Positions 49,197-58,958 of a DNA stretch of 64,000 nucleotides are shown here, in pieces. The notes below the pieces were generated by a model. It did not search any database. It was not told the origin of the DNA and was given only the letters and a program-made list of their open reading frames with translations. The translations under genes and the position numbers were made by a program. The stretch spans positions 62,001 through 126,000 of the forward strand of contig NZ_JBLWFS010000009.1 in the NCBI RefSeq assembly GCF_048323755.1, given 5' to 3'. The stretch is from Alkalihalobacterium sp048323755. GTDB lineage: Bacteria; Bacillota; Bacilli; Bacillales; Bacillaceae_F. Position 1 is the stretch's first letter; each line of letters begins with the position of its first letter.

Positions 49197-49868
49197 TTAG
49201 AACCTCTCCTCAACTAAATGTAATATATTTTCAACCACTTCAGGTATGGACATATGTGTGGAGTCAATTACAACTGCATCAGAAGCTTGTTGTAATGGGG
49301 CAAACTCACGATTTGAGTCTAAATCATCACGCCTGGCAATCTCTTCTTTTAACTTTTCAAAATCTGAAGGAAAACCTTTTTGAAGATTTTCTTCATGTCT
49401 TCTCTTCGCACGTTCTTCTACTGAAGCAGTTAAAAAAACTTTGACTTCAGCTTGAGGAAGAACATGAGTGCCTATGTCTCTTCCATCCATAACGGTCCCA
49501 CCACTCTCGGCCATCTTTTGCTGTTGCTTGACCATTTCGAGGCGAACTTCTTCATGACTGGCTACGATTGACACAGTATTTGTAACTTCACTTGATCGAA
49601 TTTCTTCGGTTACTTCTTCCTCATTCACGTAAACTAATGTACCTAATGAAGTAGGCTTTAGTATAATTAAAGTTTTATCAAGTAATTCCTTTAGTTGCCT
49701 ACCCTCTTTAGGGTCAATTGAACGTTTTAAGGCACAATAGGTTAATGCCCGGTACATTGCTCCGGTATCAATATATAAATAGGATAACTGTTCAGCTACC
49801 ATTTTTGCTACGGTGCTTTTTCCAGCGCCTGCTGGTCCATCTATTGCTATGTTTGATTTTCGATTCAT
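49197..49868 (-). CDS. cmk: Cytidylate kinase
   Basis: Cmk phosphorylates CMP and dCMP. The P-loop IDGPAGAGKSTVAK begins at residue 9, with DTGAMYRALTYCAL, DGRDIGTHVLP and the lid RRHEENLQKGF following. Length 223 is typical. It has its own sigma-A promoter and precedes plsC and ypfD in the usual order. Confidence 0.96.
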   Translation of the reverse strand: MNRKSNIAIDGPAGAGKSTVAKMVAEQLSYLYIDTGAMYRALTYCALKRSIDPKEGRQLKELLDKTLIILKPTSLGTLVYVNEEEVTEEIRSSEVTNTVSIVASHEEVRLEMVKQQQKMAESGGTVMDGRDIGTHVLPQAEVKVFLTASVEERAKRRHEENLQKGFPSDFEKLKEEIARRDDLDSNREFAPLQQASDAVVIDSTHMSIPEVVENILHLVEERF

Positions 49869-49941
49869 AATACACCTCTACTACGATCTATCTTAGTTGT
49901 TCAATACTGTTCCAATAAAGGTAAAATAATCTAATAACACT

Positions 49942-49969
49942 ATCATATCATACCACATTAAGCTAACAA
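49942..49969 (-). promoter_or_regulatory. Sigma-A promoter for cmk
   Basis: On the minus strand TTGTTA (49964-49969) and TATGAT (49942-49947) have 16-base spacing. Confidence 0.55.
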
Positions 49970-50020
49970 AGGTCTAACGATTGTAACTAATAAACAAATA
50001 TTCTTAACTTTCCAATAAAT

Positions 50021-50689
50021 TTATTGCGTTCGCTTCATAGCTAATTGTTTTTCAAAACAAAAGCGTATAACCTTTTGTCGATCTTGATCTTTAACCTCAA
50101 CAAATTGCAGTGATACACGATCATTTGATTCGGGAGTTGTTTTAAAAATTCTAACGATTTCACAAACAGTAGGAACATAATTAATTTCTCCTGATTGCAT
50201 ATGAAGAACAAACCAACATTGAACTAAGCCACTCGAAGGCAATGTTTTTCCCGGTGGCAGTGTAACGGCTGCTCCTCCACCACTAATATCCATCGTTACC
50301 GCAGTAAACGGATCAAAAGAAACGTTCTTTGGATGAACCGCAACATCAATAGAAGTGTTAATTCGAACATAGTTTCTTCTTTGCGTTCGAATGTATGATG
50401 CAACACCAGGATCTGAAAGGACAAACATAGGGATGTTTCCTCTTTTCCGTCCCTGTAACGCGGTTTCAAAACTATATATAGCCTGGTCTTTACCTACATA
50501 CCAGGCATTAAATTGAAAGCCTTCATAAAAAAAGCCTAACTTTCCAGTTGACTCATTCATAGGGTGGTCAACAATTAATATATTTTCCCCTTTGTCGACT
50601 AACCGACATTTGAATAAATTTTGTTGATCTTCTAATCCTTCTAGGTCATTTTTAGGCTCAAGATGGATCGTTGTTCCTATCTCTATCAT
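50021..50689 (-). CDS. ypfA: c-di-GMP receptor with PilZ domain (YpfA/MotI)
   Basis: A 222-residue protein with an N-terminal YcgR-like flagellar brake domain and a C-terminal PilZ domain. The c-di-GMP motif is complete: RxxxR in RRNYVRIN and D-x-S-x-x-G in MDISGGGAAV. In B. subtilis the homologue binds c-di-GMP and inhibits the flagellar motor. ATG at 50689 (MIEIGTTIHL) is preferred because GGGAGGG lies eight bases before it. It lies between ypeB and cmk. Confidence 0.92.
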   Translation of the reverse strand: MIEIGTTIHLEPKNDLEGLEDQQNLFKCRLVDKGENILIVDHPMNESTGKLGFFYEGFQFNAWYVGKDQAIYSFETALQGRKRGNIPMFVLSDPGVASYIRTQRRNYVRINTSIDVAVHPKNVSFDPFTAVTMDISGGGAAVTLPPGKTLPSSGLVQCWFVLHMQSGEINYVPTVCEIVRIFKTTPESNDRVSLQFVEVKDQDRQKVIRFCFEKQLAMKRTQ

Positions 50690-50750
50690 AGGAAAAACCC
50701 TCCCCAATATGTACGTTTTTCTTCTTTTATTATCTCATGAATTTAGAAAA

Positions 50751-50775
50751 AGAAGAAGCAATAATTGCTTCTTCT
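50751..50775 (-). terminator. ypeB terminator
   Basis: AGAAGAAGCAA pairs with TTGCTTCTTCT around TAA; on the minus strand TTTTTC follows. It lies nine bases after the ypeB stop. Confidence 0.85.
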
Positions 50776-50783
50776 TCTAAAAT

Positions 50784-52139
50784 TTATGAAAGATTATAAA
50801 CCGGTTCTGCATTATCTAATTTTTCTACTAACTCTTCTTCACCATCTTCAGCATTAATGAATATACGGTACGTATCATTATCAATTACACCGTAAAATTC
50901 ATAACAAAGTACTTCTTCACCAAGGTCATTCACAATAATAGCAAGGTGATCTTCCATCACTTCAAGCTTTCCATTTAAATGGTCTCGAGCTTCTTCTTTT
51001 GTTATTGCAGGTTCTTCGAGATCGCGATCATCCTTGTGGTTTAATAAGTAGTCCTCCGCTTCATAGGCTATAACATCACCATCATCTAATGCGACTTCAA
51101 TGACGATATGGTCAGCATATACACGAACATTATCTTGTAAATAAGCAAATTCAAAAGCACCAATCGAATCATATTGTTTACTATCAACAAGTTGCATTCC
51201 TTCAATACCATTTCTCTCTAAGAATTCTTTTGCATTTTCAGCCGCTTCATTCAAGCTAATATTCCGCTCAGTAATTTCGCGATATTGAAGGAACCAAAGA
51301 ACATGTCCGCCACTTTCAGTAATATCCATAAAATAGTTAGTCTCATGATTCGGATCGTCGATTGTTAGGCTATATGCCTTATATGCTAAACCATCACCTG
51401 TTTCAGCTACATGGACCTCTACATTTTCGTCGATCCCAATAAATTCTAATGCTTTTTGTCTTGCTTCTTCTTCATTGATTTTCTCACCATTCAATCTCTC
51501 AGCTAAATCTTCATCATTAAATGCATCCATTTGGGAGAACCCAGCTCCCCATTCAGTCTCACTATAACCTTTGACCTTCTCATTCGCCGTTTCAAATCCA
51601 TTTAAAACCGTATTATCTAATGGTTCATCTAATGCTTGAAACTCTTCTTCAATATCCATCCACAACATATTGTTGCTTAATAATGATGCTTGCGCTTTCC
51701 GCAATTCATTTCTAACATCTGTCGACAAATGATACAGGTGCTCAAGTGTATCGTATTCCTCGTCTGTTAATGGGTCCGTTTCTAGATCACGGACAGCAGT
51801 TTTATAACTAAAGTCTCCTAAGTCGTGAAGAAATTTTTCTGCTTCATGTATTTCCATCATTCCAAGAGGAAGTTGTCCAATTTCACTTTGAGCGTGTGAA
51901 GTAACTCTCCAAATATCTGTAAGCTTGGGTGAAATATGGCGCTTCGTGTTCATCGCTAATACTGCTCCTAAATCATCTTCTAGTTGGTCCACATGATATA
52001 CAAGAGTATGGAAAGCCCTTTGATAACCAGCTTCTACATTGTTTGCTAACAGTGCATTTTGTTCATGTTCAGTATAGCCCCAATACGAAGTTCCAATTAA
52101 TCCTAATGCTAATACTCCAATAATTATCGAACGAATCAT
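50784..52139 (-). CDS. ypeB: Germination protein YpeB
   Basis: YpeB is a spore-membrane protein needed to stabilise the cortex hydrolase SleB; the two control each other. The protein of 451 residues has one N-terminal anchor (SIIIGVLALGLIGTSYWGY), a helical N-terminal half, and PepSY-type domains in the C-terminal half (LNGEKINEEEARQKALEFIG, SLNEAAENAKEFLERNGI, TKEEARDHLNGKLEV). It follows sleB by 16 bases in the conserved sleB-ypeB operon. Confidence 0.95.
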   Translation of the reverse strand: MIRSIIIGVLALGLIGTSYWGYTEHEQNALLANNVEAGYQRAFHTLVYHVDQLEDDLGAVLAMNTKRHISPKLTDIWRVTSHAQSEIGQLPLGMMEIHEAEKFLHDLGDFSYKTAVRDLETDPLTDEEYDTLEHLYHLSTDVRNELRKAQASLLSNNMLWMDIEEEFQALDEPLDNTVLNGFETANEKVKGYSETEWGAGFSQMDAFNDEDLAERLNGEKINEEEARQKALEFIGIDENVEVHVAETGDGLAYKAYSLTIDDPNHETNYFMDITESGGHVLWFLQYREITERNISLNEAAENAKEFLERNGIEGMQLVDSKQYDSIGAFEFAYLQDNVRVYADHIVIEVALDDGDVIAYEAEDYLLNHKDDRDLEEPAITKEEARDHLNGKLEVMEDHLAIIVNDLGEEVLCYEFYGVIDNDTYRIFINAEDGEEELVEKLDNAEPVYNLS

Positions 52140-52155
52140 TTATGTCACCTCCAAC

Positions 52156-53334
52156 CTATTTAGCAAATACATGTTTTCCAATTGTTTTAATTTGTGGTCT
52201 TGACCATACCCATGGAGATCTCGCTGTAGCCGGGTTAAAGAAGTACAACGCATGACCTGTTGGATCTTGACCATTGATTGCATCCATTACTGCTCTTCTC
52301 GCTTCTTCACTTGGGTTATTATAAATCTCACCGTTTGCAACTGGTTCAAATGCACGCGGTTCATATATAACTTCAGAAATTGTATTTGGGAAATCTTCAC
52401 TATTTACACGATTAAGTATAACTGCTGCTACCGCTACCATTCCTACATAAGGTTCTCCACGTGCTTCAGCATAAACACATTGAGCCATGAGTTGAATATC
52501 ATTATCACTAAAGCCTGCCGGGACATTCATCGCTTGCTCAATATTTGGTTCATCTCCAGCTGGTGCATCTGGTGTTTCTTCAGCAGGCACTGGCTCCTCT
52601 TGTGCTGGTGTTTCAGCTTCAGGTTCTGCAGGCGCTTCTGGTGCATCTGGTGTTGGCGCAGGGTCTGCTGGTGTTTCCGGTGCATCTGGCGCTGGCGCAG
52701 GGTCTGCTGGTGTTTCCGGTGCATCTGGCGCTGGCGCTGGGTCTGCTGGTGTTTCTGGTGCATCTGGCGCTGGCGCTGCTGGTGTTTCTGGTGCAGGTGT
52801 ATCTGGCGCTGGCGCAGGGTCTGCTGGACGCTCCTCTCTCGGTGCTGGTTGAGCTTGTTGGCGCGCCTGTGGCTCTTCCTGAGGTGCTCCTTTAGGTGCT
52901 CCTTTTTGAGCTTTTTGTCCTCGACTTCCTTTAGGCCCTTTTTGAATGTCTAGAGGGGTTGTTCCATAGTGAGTAAAAGAACGCCCCTCATTTAATGCTT
53001 TATGAACAAATTCCTTATTGAAATTCGTCGTTCGTTCTAATCTCTCTTTCATTTGTGGCCCTACTAGACCATCGACATTGAGACCAAATTCATTTTGATA
53101 ATTACGAACAGCCCAATACGTACTCCATCCATAGACTCCATCGATTTTCTTATTATAAAAACCAATGTATTGAAGTCTTGCTTGTAACTCAACCACATCG
53201 TCGCCAGTTGCTCCACGCTGGATTACTTGGTCTGTAAATGCCTGAGCTGTCGGCTGTAAAACACCCCCGAACATGATAGTTAAGCAAATTATTGAAACAA
53301 GGGGGTATTTTAACTTGTTCGCCATTGTCTTCAT
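52156..53334 (-). CDS. sleB: Spore cortex-lytic enzyme SleB with Pro/Ala linker
   Basis: SleB is a lytic transglycosylase that degrades cortex peptidoglycan at muramic-lactam sites during germination. The order is signal peptide (cleavage after AQA, near 32), a peptidoglycan-binding repeat (DVVELQARLQYIGFYNKKID, about 45-110), a long Pro/Ala/Glu-rich linker (about 145-272), and the hydrolase domain (DIQLMAQCVYAEARGEPYVG to the end, with the catalytic Glu in YAEARGE). The linker makes it 392 residues against about 305 in B. subtilis and includes three 13-residue repeats. AGGAGG lies ten bases before the ATG. Confidence 0.95.
   Translation of the reverse strand: MKTMANKLKYPLVSIICLTIMFGGVLQPTAQAFTDQVIQRGATGDDVVELQARLQYIGFYNKKIDGVYGWSTYWAVRNYQNEFGLNVDGLVGPQMKERLERTTNFNKEFVHKALNEGRSFTHYGTTPLDIQKGPKGSRGQKAQKGAPKGAPQEEPQARQQAQPAPREERPADPAPAPDTPAPETPAAPAPDAPETPADPAPAPDAPETPADPAPAPDAPETPADPAPTPDAPEAPAEPEAETPAQEEPVPAEETPDAPAGDEPNIEQAMNVPAGFSDNDIQLMAQCVYAEARGEPYVGMVAVAAVILNRVNSEDFPNTISEVIYEPRAFEPVANGEIYNNPSEEARRAVMDAINGQDPTGHALYFFNPATARSPWVWSRPQIKTIGKHVFAK
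52658..52774. repeat. 39-bp tandem repeat in sleB
   Basis: Three consecutive 39-bp units encode DAPETPADPAPAP-like blocks. Units one and two are identical; unit three differs at two positions. A shortened related block follows up to about 52830. Such in-frame arrays change length easily by slippage or recombination. Confidence 0.9.
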
Positions 53335-53472
53335 GATGTTCTTACCTCCTTAATTATGTTGCTTTTTCTTAATCATGGATATTTAACCATTTCGTATGGT
53401 TATTGTTTGTACTTGACCACTTTTTATACAAATTCACGTAATATTTGACAACATTATCTTTTTCTCACATAA

Positions 53473-53505
53473 AAAAAGGAATGCCGTTAACCGGCATTCC
53501 TTTTT
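53473..53505. terminator. Terminator of the methionine operon
   Basis: AAAAAGGAATGCCG and CGGCATTCCTTTTT pair perfectly over 14 bp around a five-base loop, six bases after the metH stop, with A/T tracts on both sides. Confidence 0.93.
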
Positions 53506-53510
53506 GACTC

Positions 53511-56500
53511 TTACATTGAAGAAAGCACATTAAAATAGCGACCTTCAGGATGAGCAAATACCATTGCTGTCACTGAAGCTTCTGGTTCCATCATGAATTC
53601 TTCAGTCAGCTTAATTCCGATCTTTTCAGGTTGTAAGAGCTTAAATAATTTTGCTTGATCTTCTAGGTTTGGACAAGCTGGATAGCCAAACGATACCCGA
53701 ACTCCTTGATATTTAGCAGAAAAGCGATCTTCCATCGTCATTTCAACTGGGTCTGGAAAACCCCATTTATCTCTCATCAACTGATGCGTTCTTTCTGCAA
53801 ACCCTTCAGCTAGCTCCAGTGCGGTCGCTTGAATTAAATGACTAAACAAATAATCCCCTTCATCTTTGGCCTTCACCGCTTTTTCACGAACACCAATACC
53901 ACCTGTTACAGCTAAAAATCCAACATAATCCATTTCGCCACTGTCTACAGAACGTATATAGTCAGCTAAACATAAAAACGGTTCATGATTTTGACGTGGA
54001 AATGAAAATCTTTCAATTTCCGTTTTCATATCTTCCGGATCATAAATAATCACATCATTACCATCACTTTGCGCAGGGAAAAATTGATACATCCCTGTTG
54101 CTTGTAACAGCCCATTTGTTCTAGCTTCAAATAATAAACTGTCTACCTTATCTTTCAGTAAATGAGCTTTTTCATCTCCTTCAGCCAGTAAACGACTTAC
54201 CTTTCCTTGTAACCCTAAATGTTTTCCGAGCAACATTTGCAAATTAATATATGGTTCAAGGTGCGAAATTTTATAATCTCTTAATATATGCGGTTGTAAA
54301 TCACTCGGCCTTTTAATTGGTACTTCTTGAGACACTTTTGAACGAGGAATTATCCTCTTTATTTCACCACTAACTTTGGCTTCTTCATTATTACTTTGTA
54401 ACAATTTCACACGTTTTTCCTCTTCAAACTTTGTTCGTTCTTCTTCTTTTACAAGTTTATTCGCCAGGTCCAGACCGTTCATTGCATCTTTGGCATATAA
54501 TACAACACCATCATACTCTGGTGAAATTCGATTATCAGTAAACTTTCTCGTTAAAGCTGCTCCCCCAACAAGAATAGGAATAGAAATATTTTGTTGTTTT
54601 AAGTCTTGAGCAGTCAGAACCATTTGTTGAGCTGACTTTACTAGTAAACCTGATAAACCAACTGCATGCGGTTTTTCTTTTTTAATCGCCTCTATTAACT
54701 CATTGGATGTTACTTTAATTCCGAGGTTTACAATTTTAAAGCCATTATTACCGAGAATAATCTCGACTAAGTTTTTACCGATATCATGAACGTCTCCTTT
54801 TACAGTTGCGAGAAGAATTTTGCCTTTCCCATTATCATCTGACTTCTTCTCCATATATTGCTCAAGGAAAGCCACTGAGGCCTTCATTACTTCAGCACTT
54901 TGCAGCACCTCAGCAACAATTAACTCGTTGTTATTAAATAATCGACCTACCTCATCCATACCGTTCATTAGCGGGCCATTAATTATTTCTAAGGGGTCAG
55001 GGTACTTTTCTAATGCTTTCGTTAAATCTTCAATTAACCCTTCTTTCGTTCCTTCCACAATATAACTTGCTAAACGCTCTTCAAGCGGTAAGTTTGAAGT
55101 TTGAACTTTCTTTTCGACTTTTTTTCCGCGATAAAAAGCAGTAAATTCAGCTAGGGTCTCATCATTGGTTTCATATAACAGTTCGTCAGAAAGTTGTTTT
55201 TCTTGTTCTGAAATGGAAGCATACCGCTCTAGTTTTTCTGTATTTACAATGGCATAGTCAAGACCCGCTTGTGTACAGTGATATAAATATACAGCATTTA
55301 AAACTTCTCTTCCTACAGGGGGTAACCCAAAAGATACATTACTAACCCCTAGTATCGTTAAACATTCAGGATACGCTTCTTTAATGAGTCGAATTCCTTC
55401 TACTGTTTCTTTTGCCGAACCAATATATTGTTCATCACCTGTGCCGACTGGAAAGACGAGTGGATCAAATATTATATCATTTGGCTTCAAACCATATTTA
55501 TTTACTAATAATTCATACGATCTCTTTGCTACTTCAAGTTTTCGTTCAGCCGTTACCGCCATTCCTTCCTCATCAATCGTTCCAACAACTACTGCAGCAC
55601 CGTATCGATGAATAAGCGGCAGCACTTTTTCAAACCGCTCTTCACCGTCCTCTAAATTAATAGAGTTAATAATTGCTTTCCCTTGCGAATACGTAAGTGC
55701 GAGTTCAATTACTTCTTCGTCTGTCGAATCGATCATCAAAGGTACTTTCACTTTATTAACTACATATTCTAAAAACTTCTCCATATCTTCTTTCTCATCT
55801 CGGTCTGGGTCAGCCAAACAAATATCAATAATATGAGCGCCTTTTTTTACTTGTGCTCGAGCAATTTCAGAAGCTTCTTCATATAGACCATCAGCAATTA
55901 ATGTTTTGAATTTACGTGAACCAATAACATTTGTTCTTTCACCGACAAATAACGGTCTCATACTATCGTCATAAACGAGTGGCTCGATTCCTGAAACAGC
56001 GTGAGGGTGACCTATATTCACTTTTCTTGGTTTATATGCTTTCATCGCTTCTGCCATTGCTTTAATATGAGCAGGTGTCGTACCACAACAACCGCCAACT
56101 AAATTTAACCAACCTTTTTCCGCAAATGCTGTCAATTTTTTCGTAAGAGATTGAGGTGTTTCATGGTATTTACCATCCTCATCAGGTAAACCAGCATTCG
56201 GATAACAACTTACATATGAAGTAGCTAAATCAGATAATGAACGAATGTGATCTTGCATAAACTCCGGCCCTGTCGCGCAGTTTAGACCAACGACTGTAGG
56301 TGTCATATGCTCAATTGATAAATAGAATGCCTCAATGTTTTGTCCAGCTAAGGTCGTTCCCATCGGCTCAATTGTTCCTGATATTAAGATAGGTAACTTA
56401 ACATTTAATTCATTAAAGGCACGTTCTATGCCTAGATACGCAGCTTTAACATTTCTAGTATCTTGACTTGTTTCAAGTAATAGAACATCAACCCCACCCT

Positions 56501-56957
56501 TGATAAGACCAATTACTTGCTGTTCATATGCTTCAATTAGTTGATCAAAGGTAACACCACCAGTAACCGATAACGACTTTGTTGTCGGTCCCATCGCGCC
56601 GGCAACAAAGCGAGGATGTTCTGGAGTAGAAAACTCATCAGCTACTTTCTTAGCGATTTGAGCTGCCTTTATATTTAATTCTTCAGCTAAATGCTGTAAA
56701 TCATAATCTTCTAATACAATGTCTGTTGCACCAAATGTGTTCGTTTCAACAAGATCAGCACCAGCCTCAAAATACGCACGGTGAATATGTTCTATCACAT
56801 GAGGAGCTGTTATATTTAGGTACTCATTACACCCCTCATACTCCTCTCCACCAAAGTCCTCAGCTGTTAAATTAGCATCTTGAAGCATTGTACCCATTGC
56901 ACCATCGAGTACAAGGATTTTTTTCTCTAATTGTTGTTCAAACGGGCTCTTCCCCAT
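53511..56957 (-). CDS. metH: Cobalamin-dependent methionine synthase
   Basis: MetH methylates homocysteine from methyltetrahydrofolate through cobalamin. At 1148 residues it is full length. Order: homocysteine domain (1-320, zinc ligands in GLNCATGP and GGCCGTTPAHI), pterin domain (FVGERTNVIGSRKF and on), cap and cobalamin domains (DVHDIGKN with the cobalt-binding His, near 735), and the reactivation domain (RVSFGYPACPNLEDQAK near the C-terminus). B. subtilis uses MetE instead, so this organism relies on B12, at least in part. It is the last gene of the S-box operon, 48 bases after yitJ. No B12 riboswitch is seen. Confidence 0.97.
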   Translation of the reverse strand: MGKSPFEQQLEKKILVLDGAMGTMLQDANLTAEDFGGEEYEGCNEYLNITAPHVIEHIHRAYFEAGADLVETNTFGATDIVLEDYDLQHLAEELNIKAAQIAKKVADEFSTPEHPRFVAGAMGPTTKSLSVTGGVTFDQLIEAYEQQVIGLIKGGVDVLLLETSQDTRNVKAAYLGIERAFNELNVKLPILISGTIEPMGTTLAGQNIEAFYLSIEHMTPTVVGLNCATGPEFMQDHIRSLSDLATSYVSCYPNAGLPDEDGKYHETPQSLTKKLTAFAEKGWLNLVGGCCGTTPAHIKAMAEAMKAYKPRKVNIGHPHAVSGIEPLVYDDSMRPLFVGERTNVIGSRKFKTLIADGLYEEASEIARAQVKKGAHIIDICLADPDRDEKEDMEKFLEYVVNKVKVPLMIDSTDEEVIELALTYSQGKAIINSINLEDGEERFEKVLPLIHRYGAAVVVGTIDEEGMAVTAERKLEVAKRSYELLVNKYGLKPNDIIFDPLVFPVGTGDEQYIGSAKETVEGIRLIKEAYPECLTILGVSNVSFGLPPVGREVLNAVYLYHCTQAGLDYAIVNTEKLERYASISEQEKQLSDELLYETNDETLAEFTAFYRGKKVEKKVQTSNLPLEERLASYIVEGTKEGLIEDLTKALEKYPDPLEIINGPLMNGMDEVGRLFNNNELIVAEVLQSAEVMKASVAFLEQYMEKKSDDNGKGKILLATVKGDVHDIGKNLVEIILGNNGFKIVNLGIKVTSNELIEAIKKEKPHAVGLSGLLVKSAQQMVLTAQDLKQQNISIPILVGGAALTRKFTDNRISPEYDGVVLYAKDAMNGLDLANKLVKEEERTKFEEEKRVKLLQSNNEEAKVSGEIKRIIPRSKVSQEVPIKRPSDLQPHILRDYKISHLEPYINLQMLLGKHLGLQGKVSRLLAEGDEKAHLLKDKVDSLLFEARTNGLLQATGMYQFFPAQSDGNDVIIYDPEDMKTEIERFSFPRQNHEPFLCLADYIRSVDSGEMDYVGFLAVTGGIGVREKAVKAKDEGDYLFSHLIQATALELAEGFAERTHQLMRDKWGFPDPVEMTMEDRFSAKYQGVRVSFGYPACPNLEDQAKLFKLLQPEKIGIKLTEEFMMEPEASVTAMVFAHPEGRYFNVLSSM

Positions 56958-57005
56958 AATATCGTTCCTTTCTAGCGTCTCGGTTTCTCTATAAATAGCT
57001 GTTCA

Positions 57006-58862
57006 TTATACTTGGTTTTGTAGTGATGATGGGTTGTATCCTACTTGCTCATAGATATATTGAGTCAAGACTACTGTCATTTCATAACGTAGGAAAGGAG
57101 TAATCAAATAAATACCGTTAAAATATTGAATCGCTGTGTCGATCAGTGATTTGGCAATATTGATACCTTCTATTTCAGCTCTTTCTTTGTCTTCACCACA
57201 AGCTGCCATTCTCCTTCGGATCTCATCTGTGAGCTTAATTCCAGGGACTTCATTATGGAGAAACTCCGCGTTCCTCGAACTTGTCAGTGGCATGATACCA
57301 AGGTAAATCGGTTTGTTTATATGCTTTGTCGCTTCATACACATCGATAATTTGCTGTTCACAATAAACGGGTTGAGTCATGAAATAATCAGCACCCGCCG
57401 CAATTTTTTTCTCCATACGAACCACTGCTTTTTCCAATGAACGTACATTCGGATTAAATGCTGCTCCTACTGTAAAATTAGCCTGTTGCCCCAAAGATTT
57501 TCCAGAAAACGAAATGCCTTCATTTAACTGCTTAATTAAAGAAATTAAATCAAAAGACGTCAAATCATAGACGGAGGACGCCCCGGGAAAATCTCCAACT
57601 TTTGTCGGATCACCTGTCACTGCTAATACTTGATTCATCCCTAACGTATGAAGTCCCATCAGATGAGACTGTAGCCCTATTAAGTTGCGGTCTCGACAAG
57701 TTAAATGAACTAATGGTCTTGCTCCCACTTGTGACTGCATCATCGCACCTAATGCCATATTATCAACTCGAGGTGAAGCTAATGAATTATCAGCTAATGT
57801 AACAGCATCTACCCCTGCTTCATGAAGAGCTTTAGCACCATCAAGAAACTTGTTGACATGTAATTGCTTCGGGGGGTCGAGCTCTACGATGACCGCTGTT
57901 CGTTCTTTGGCGATTTCATCAATGGATTTGTCTGTCTCTTTTGTATTTTTTGTTACTTGAATGACGAGTTGCTTTTTCTTGATGTCTTTTTCCGTTATTG
58001 GTTTATATCCTTTTAGTGCATCTGCCATTGCCCGTATATGTTCCGGCGTCGTCCCGCAACACCCTCCAAGTAGCCGAACCCCTTGCTCACGAAATCGTAA
58101 AGCATTTTCCCCAAAATAATTGGGATTCGATTGATAATAAAACCTTCCATCTTCATAATCTGGCAAACTGGCATTTGGATAACAAGACAAGTAGGCGTTT
58201 TTATATAACGATACATCTTCTAATGAACGAATCATATGATAAGGCCCCATGCGACAATTGAGACCAACGACATTAGCTCCCGTCTCAATGAGTGTATTTA
58301 GCGCTTCATTAACAGGCGTACCACCGTATAAGACTCCTATATCACCGAGTGCGACTTGCGCGACGATTGGTTTGTCTGTCATTTTTCTAGCTAGTGCAAT
58401 GACATTTTTCAATTCCTCTAAGCTATAAAAGGTCTCAAATAGCAACCCATCAGGATCTGCTTGCAAAATGTTTTCCAGTTGTTCTTCAAAACTCCTCTGT
58501 ATTTCTTCATCCGTTACAATTTTAGTTTGTAGTCCAGTGATGCCACCCACTGTTCCTAGCACATACGCGTTATGATCACGAACAGCTCTTTTGGCAATTT
58601 CCACTCCTTTACGGTTTAGTTCTGTTACCTTATGTTCAAGTCCATAGTTTGCAAGTTTAATGGAGTTAGCAGCATACGTATTCGTTTGAATAACATTTGC
58701 TCCTGCTTGCAGATACTCTTGATGAACTTCGTATATTTTTTCTTCAGCCGTTCTGTTTAAATTCTCAAAGCAAGTTTCTGTAATTCCCTTAGAGTAAAGT
58801 AAAGTTCCTATTGCCCCATCCCCGATTAATATTTGTTCTTTAAGCGCATCAAGAAAAGCCAT
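57006..58862 (-). CDS. yitJ: Homocysteine methyltransferase / methylenetetrahydrofolate reductase fusion
   Basis: A two-domain protein of 618 residues. Residues 1-300 are a homocysteine S-methyltransferase domain (GDGAIGTLLYSKGI, zinc ligands in GLNCRMGPY and LGGCCGTTPEH). Residues about 320-618 are a MetF-type 5,10-methylenetetrahydrofolate reductase (VIVELDPPKQLHVNKFLDGA, VTGDPTKVGDFPGASS, FMTQPVYCEQQIIDV). The reductase supplies methyl-THF to MetH directly downstream. What the N-terminal domain methylates is uncertain. It is an S-box operon member as in B. subtilis. Confidence 0.95.
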   Translation of the reverse strand: MAFLDALKEQILIGDGAIGTLLYSKGITETCFENLNRTAEEKIYEVHQEYLQAGANVIQTNTYAANSIKLANYGLEHKVTELNRKGVEIAKRAVRDHNAYVLGTVGGITGLQTKIVTDEEIQRSFEEQLENILQADPDGLLFETFYSLEELKNVIALARKMTDKPIVAQVALGDIGVLYGGTPVNEALNTLIETGANVVGLNCRMGPYHMIRSLEDVSLYKNAYLSCYPNASLPDYEDGRFYYQSNPNYFGENALRFREQGVRLLGGCCGTTPEHIRAMADALKGYKPITEKDIKKKQLVIQVTKNTKETDKSIDEIAKERTAVIVELDPPKQLHVNKFLDGAKALHEAGVDAVTLADNSLASPRVDNMALGAMMQSQVGARPLVHLTCRDRNLIGLQSHLMGLHTLGMNQVLAVTGDPTKVGDFPGASSVYDLTSFDLISLIKQLNEGISFSGKSLGQQANFTVGAAFNPNVRSLEKAVVRMEKKIAAGADYFMTQPVYCEQQIIDVYEATKHINKPIYLGIMPLTSSRNAEFLHNEVPGIKLTDEIRRRMAACGEDKERAEIEGINIAKSLIDTAIQYFNGIYLITPFLRYEMTVVLTQYIYEQVGYNPSSLQNQV

Positions 58863-58889
58863 ACTATCGCCGTCCTCTTCTTTTTAATT

Positions 58890-58954
58890 GGCTATTTTCG
58901 TATACTTTGTTGCTTTTGGAACATTTTCGCTTCACAACCTGCGTGAAGAGCCTT
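58890..58954 (+). repeat. TTTTCGTATACTTTGTTGC repeat, copy A
   Basis: Begins GGCTATTTTCGTATACTTTG and ends with a CTTCAC...GTGAAG hairpin and AGAGCC. It fills almost the whole metC-yitJ gap. A second copy in the opposite orientation is at 46227-46291; the core GCTATTTTCGTAT also appears inside the trp terminator element. Confidence 0.72.
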
Positions 58955-58958
58955 TTAG

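Noticed and set aside
52658..52774. Possible CRISPR-like array in regularly spaced repeats
   Set aside because: The 39-bp units are directly adjacent without spacers and stay in the sleB reading frame.
52252..52953. Plus-strand open frame of 233 codons rich in Cys, Trp and Arg
   Set aside because: It is the antisense of the Pro/Ala repeat part of sleB; absence of stops follows from the GC-rich repeat, and the composition is unlike a protein.
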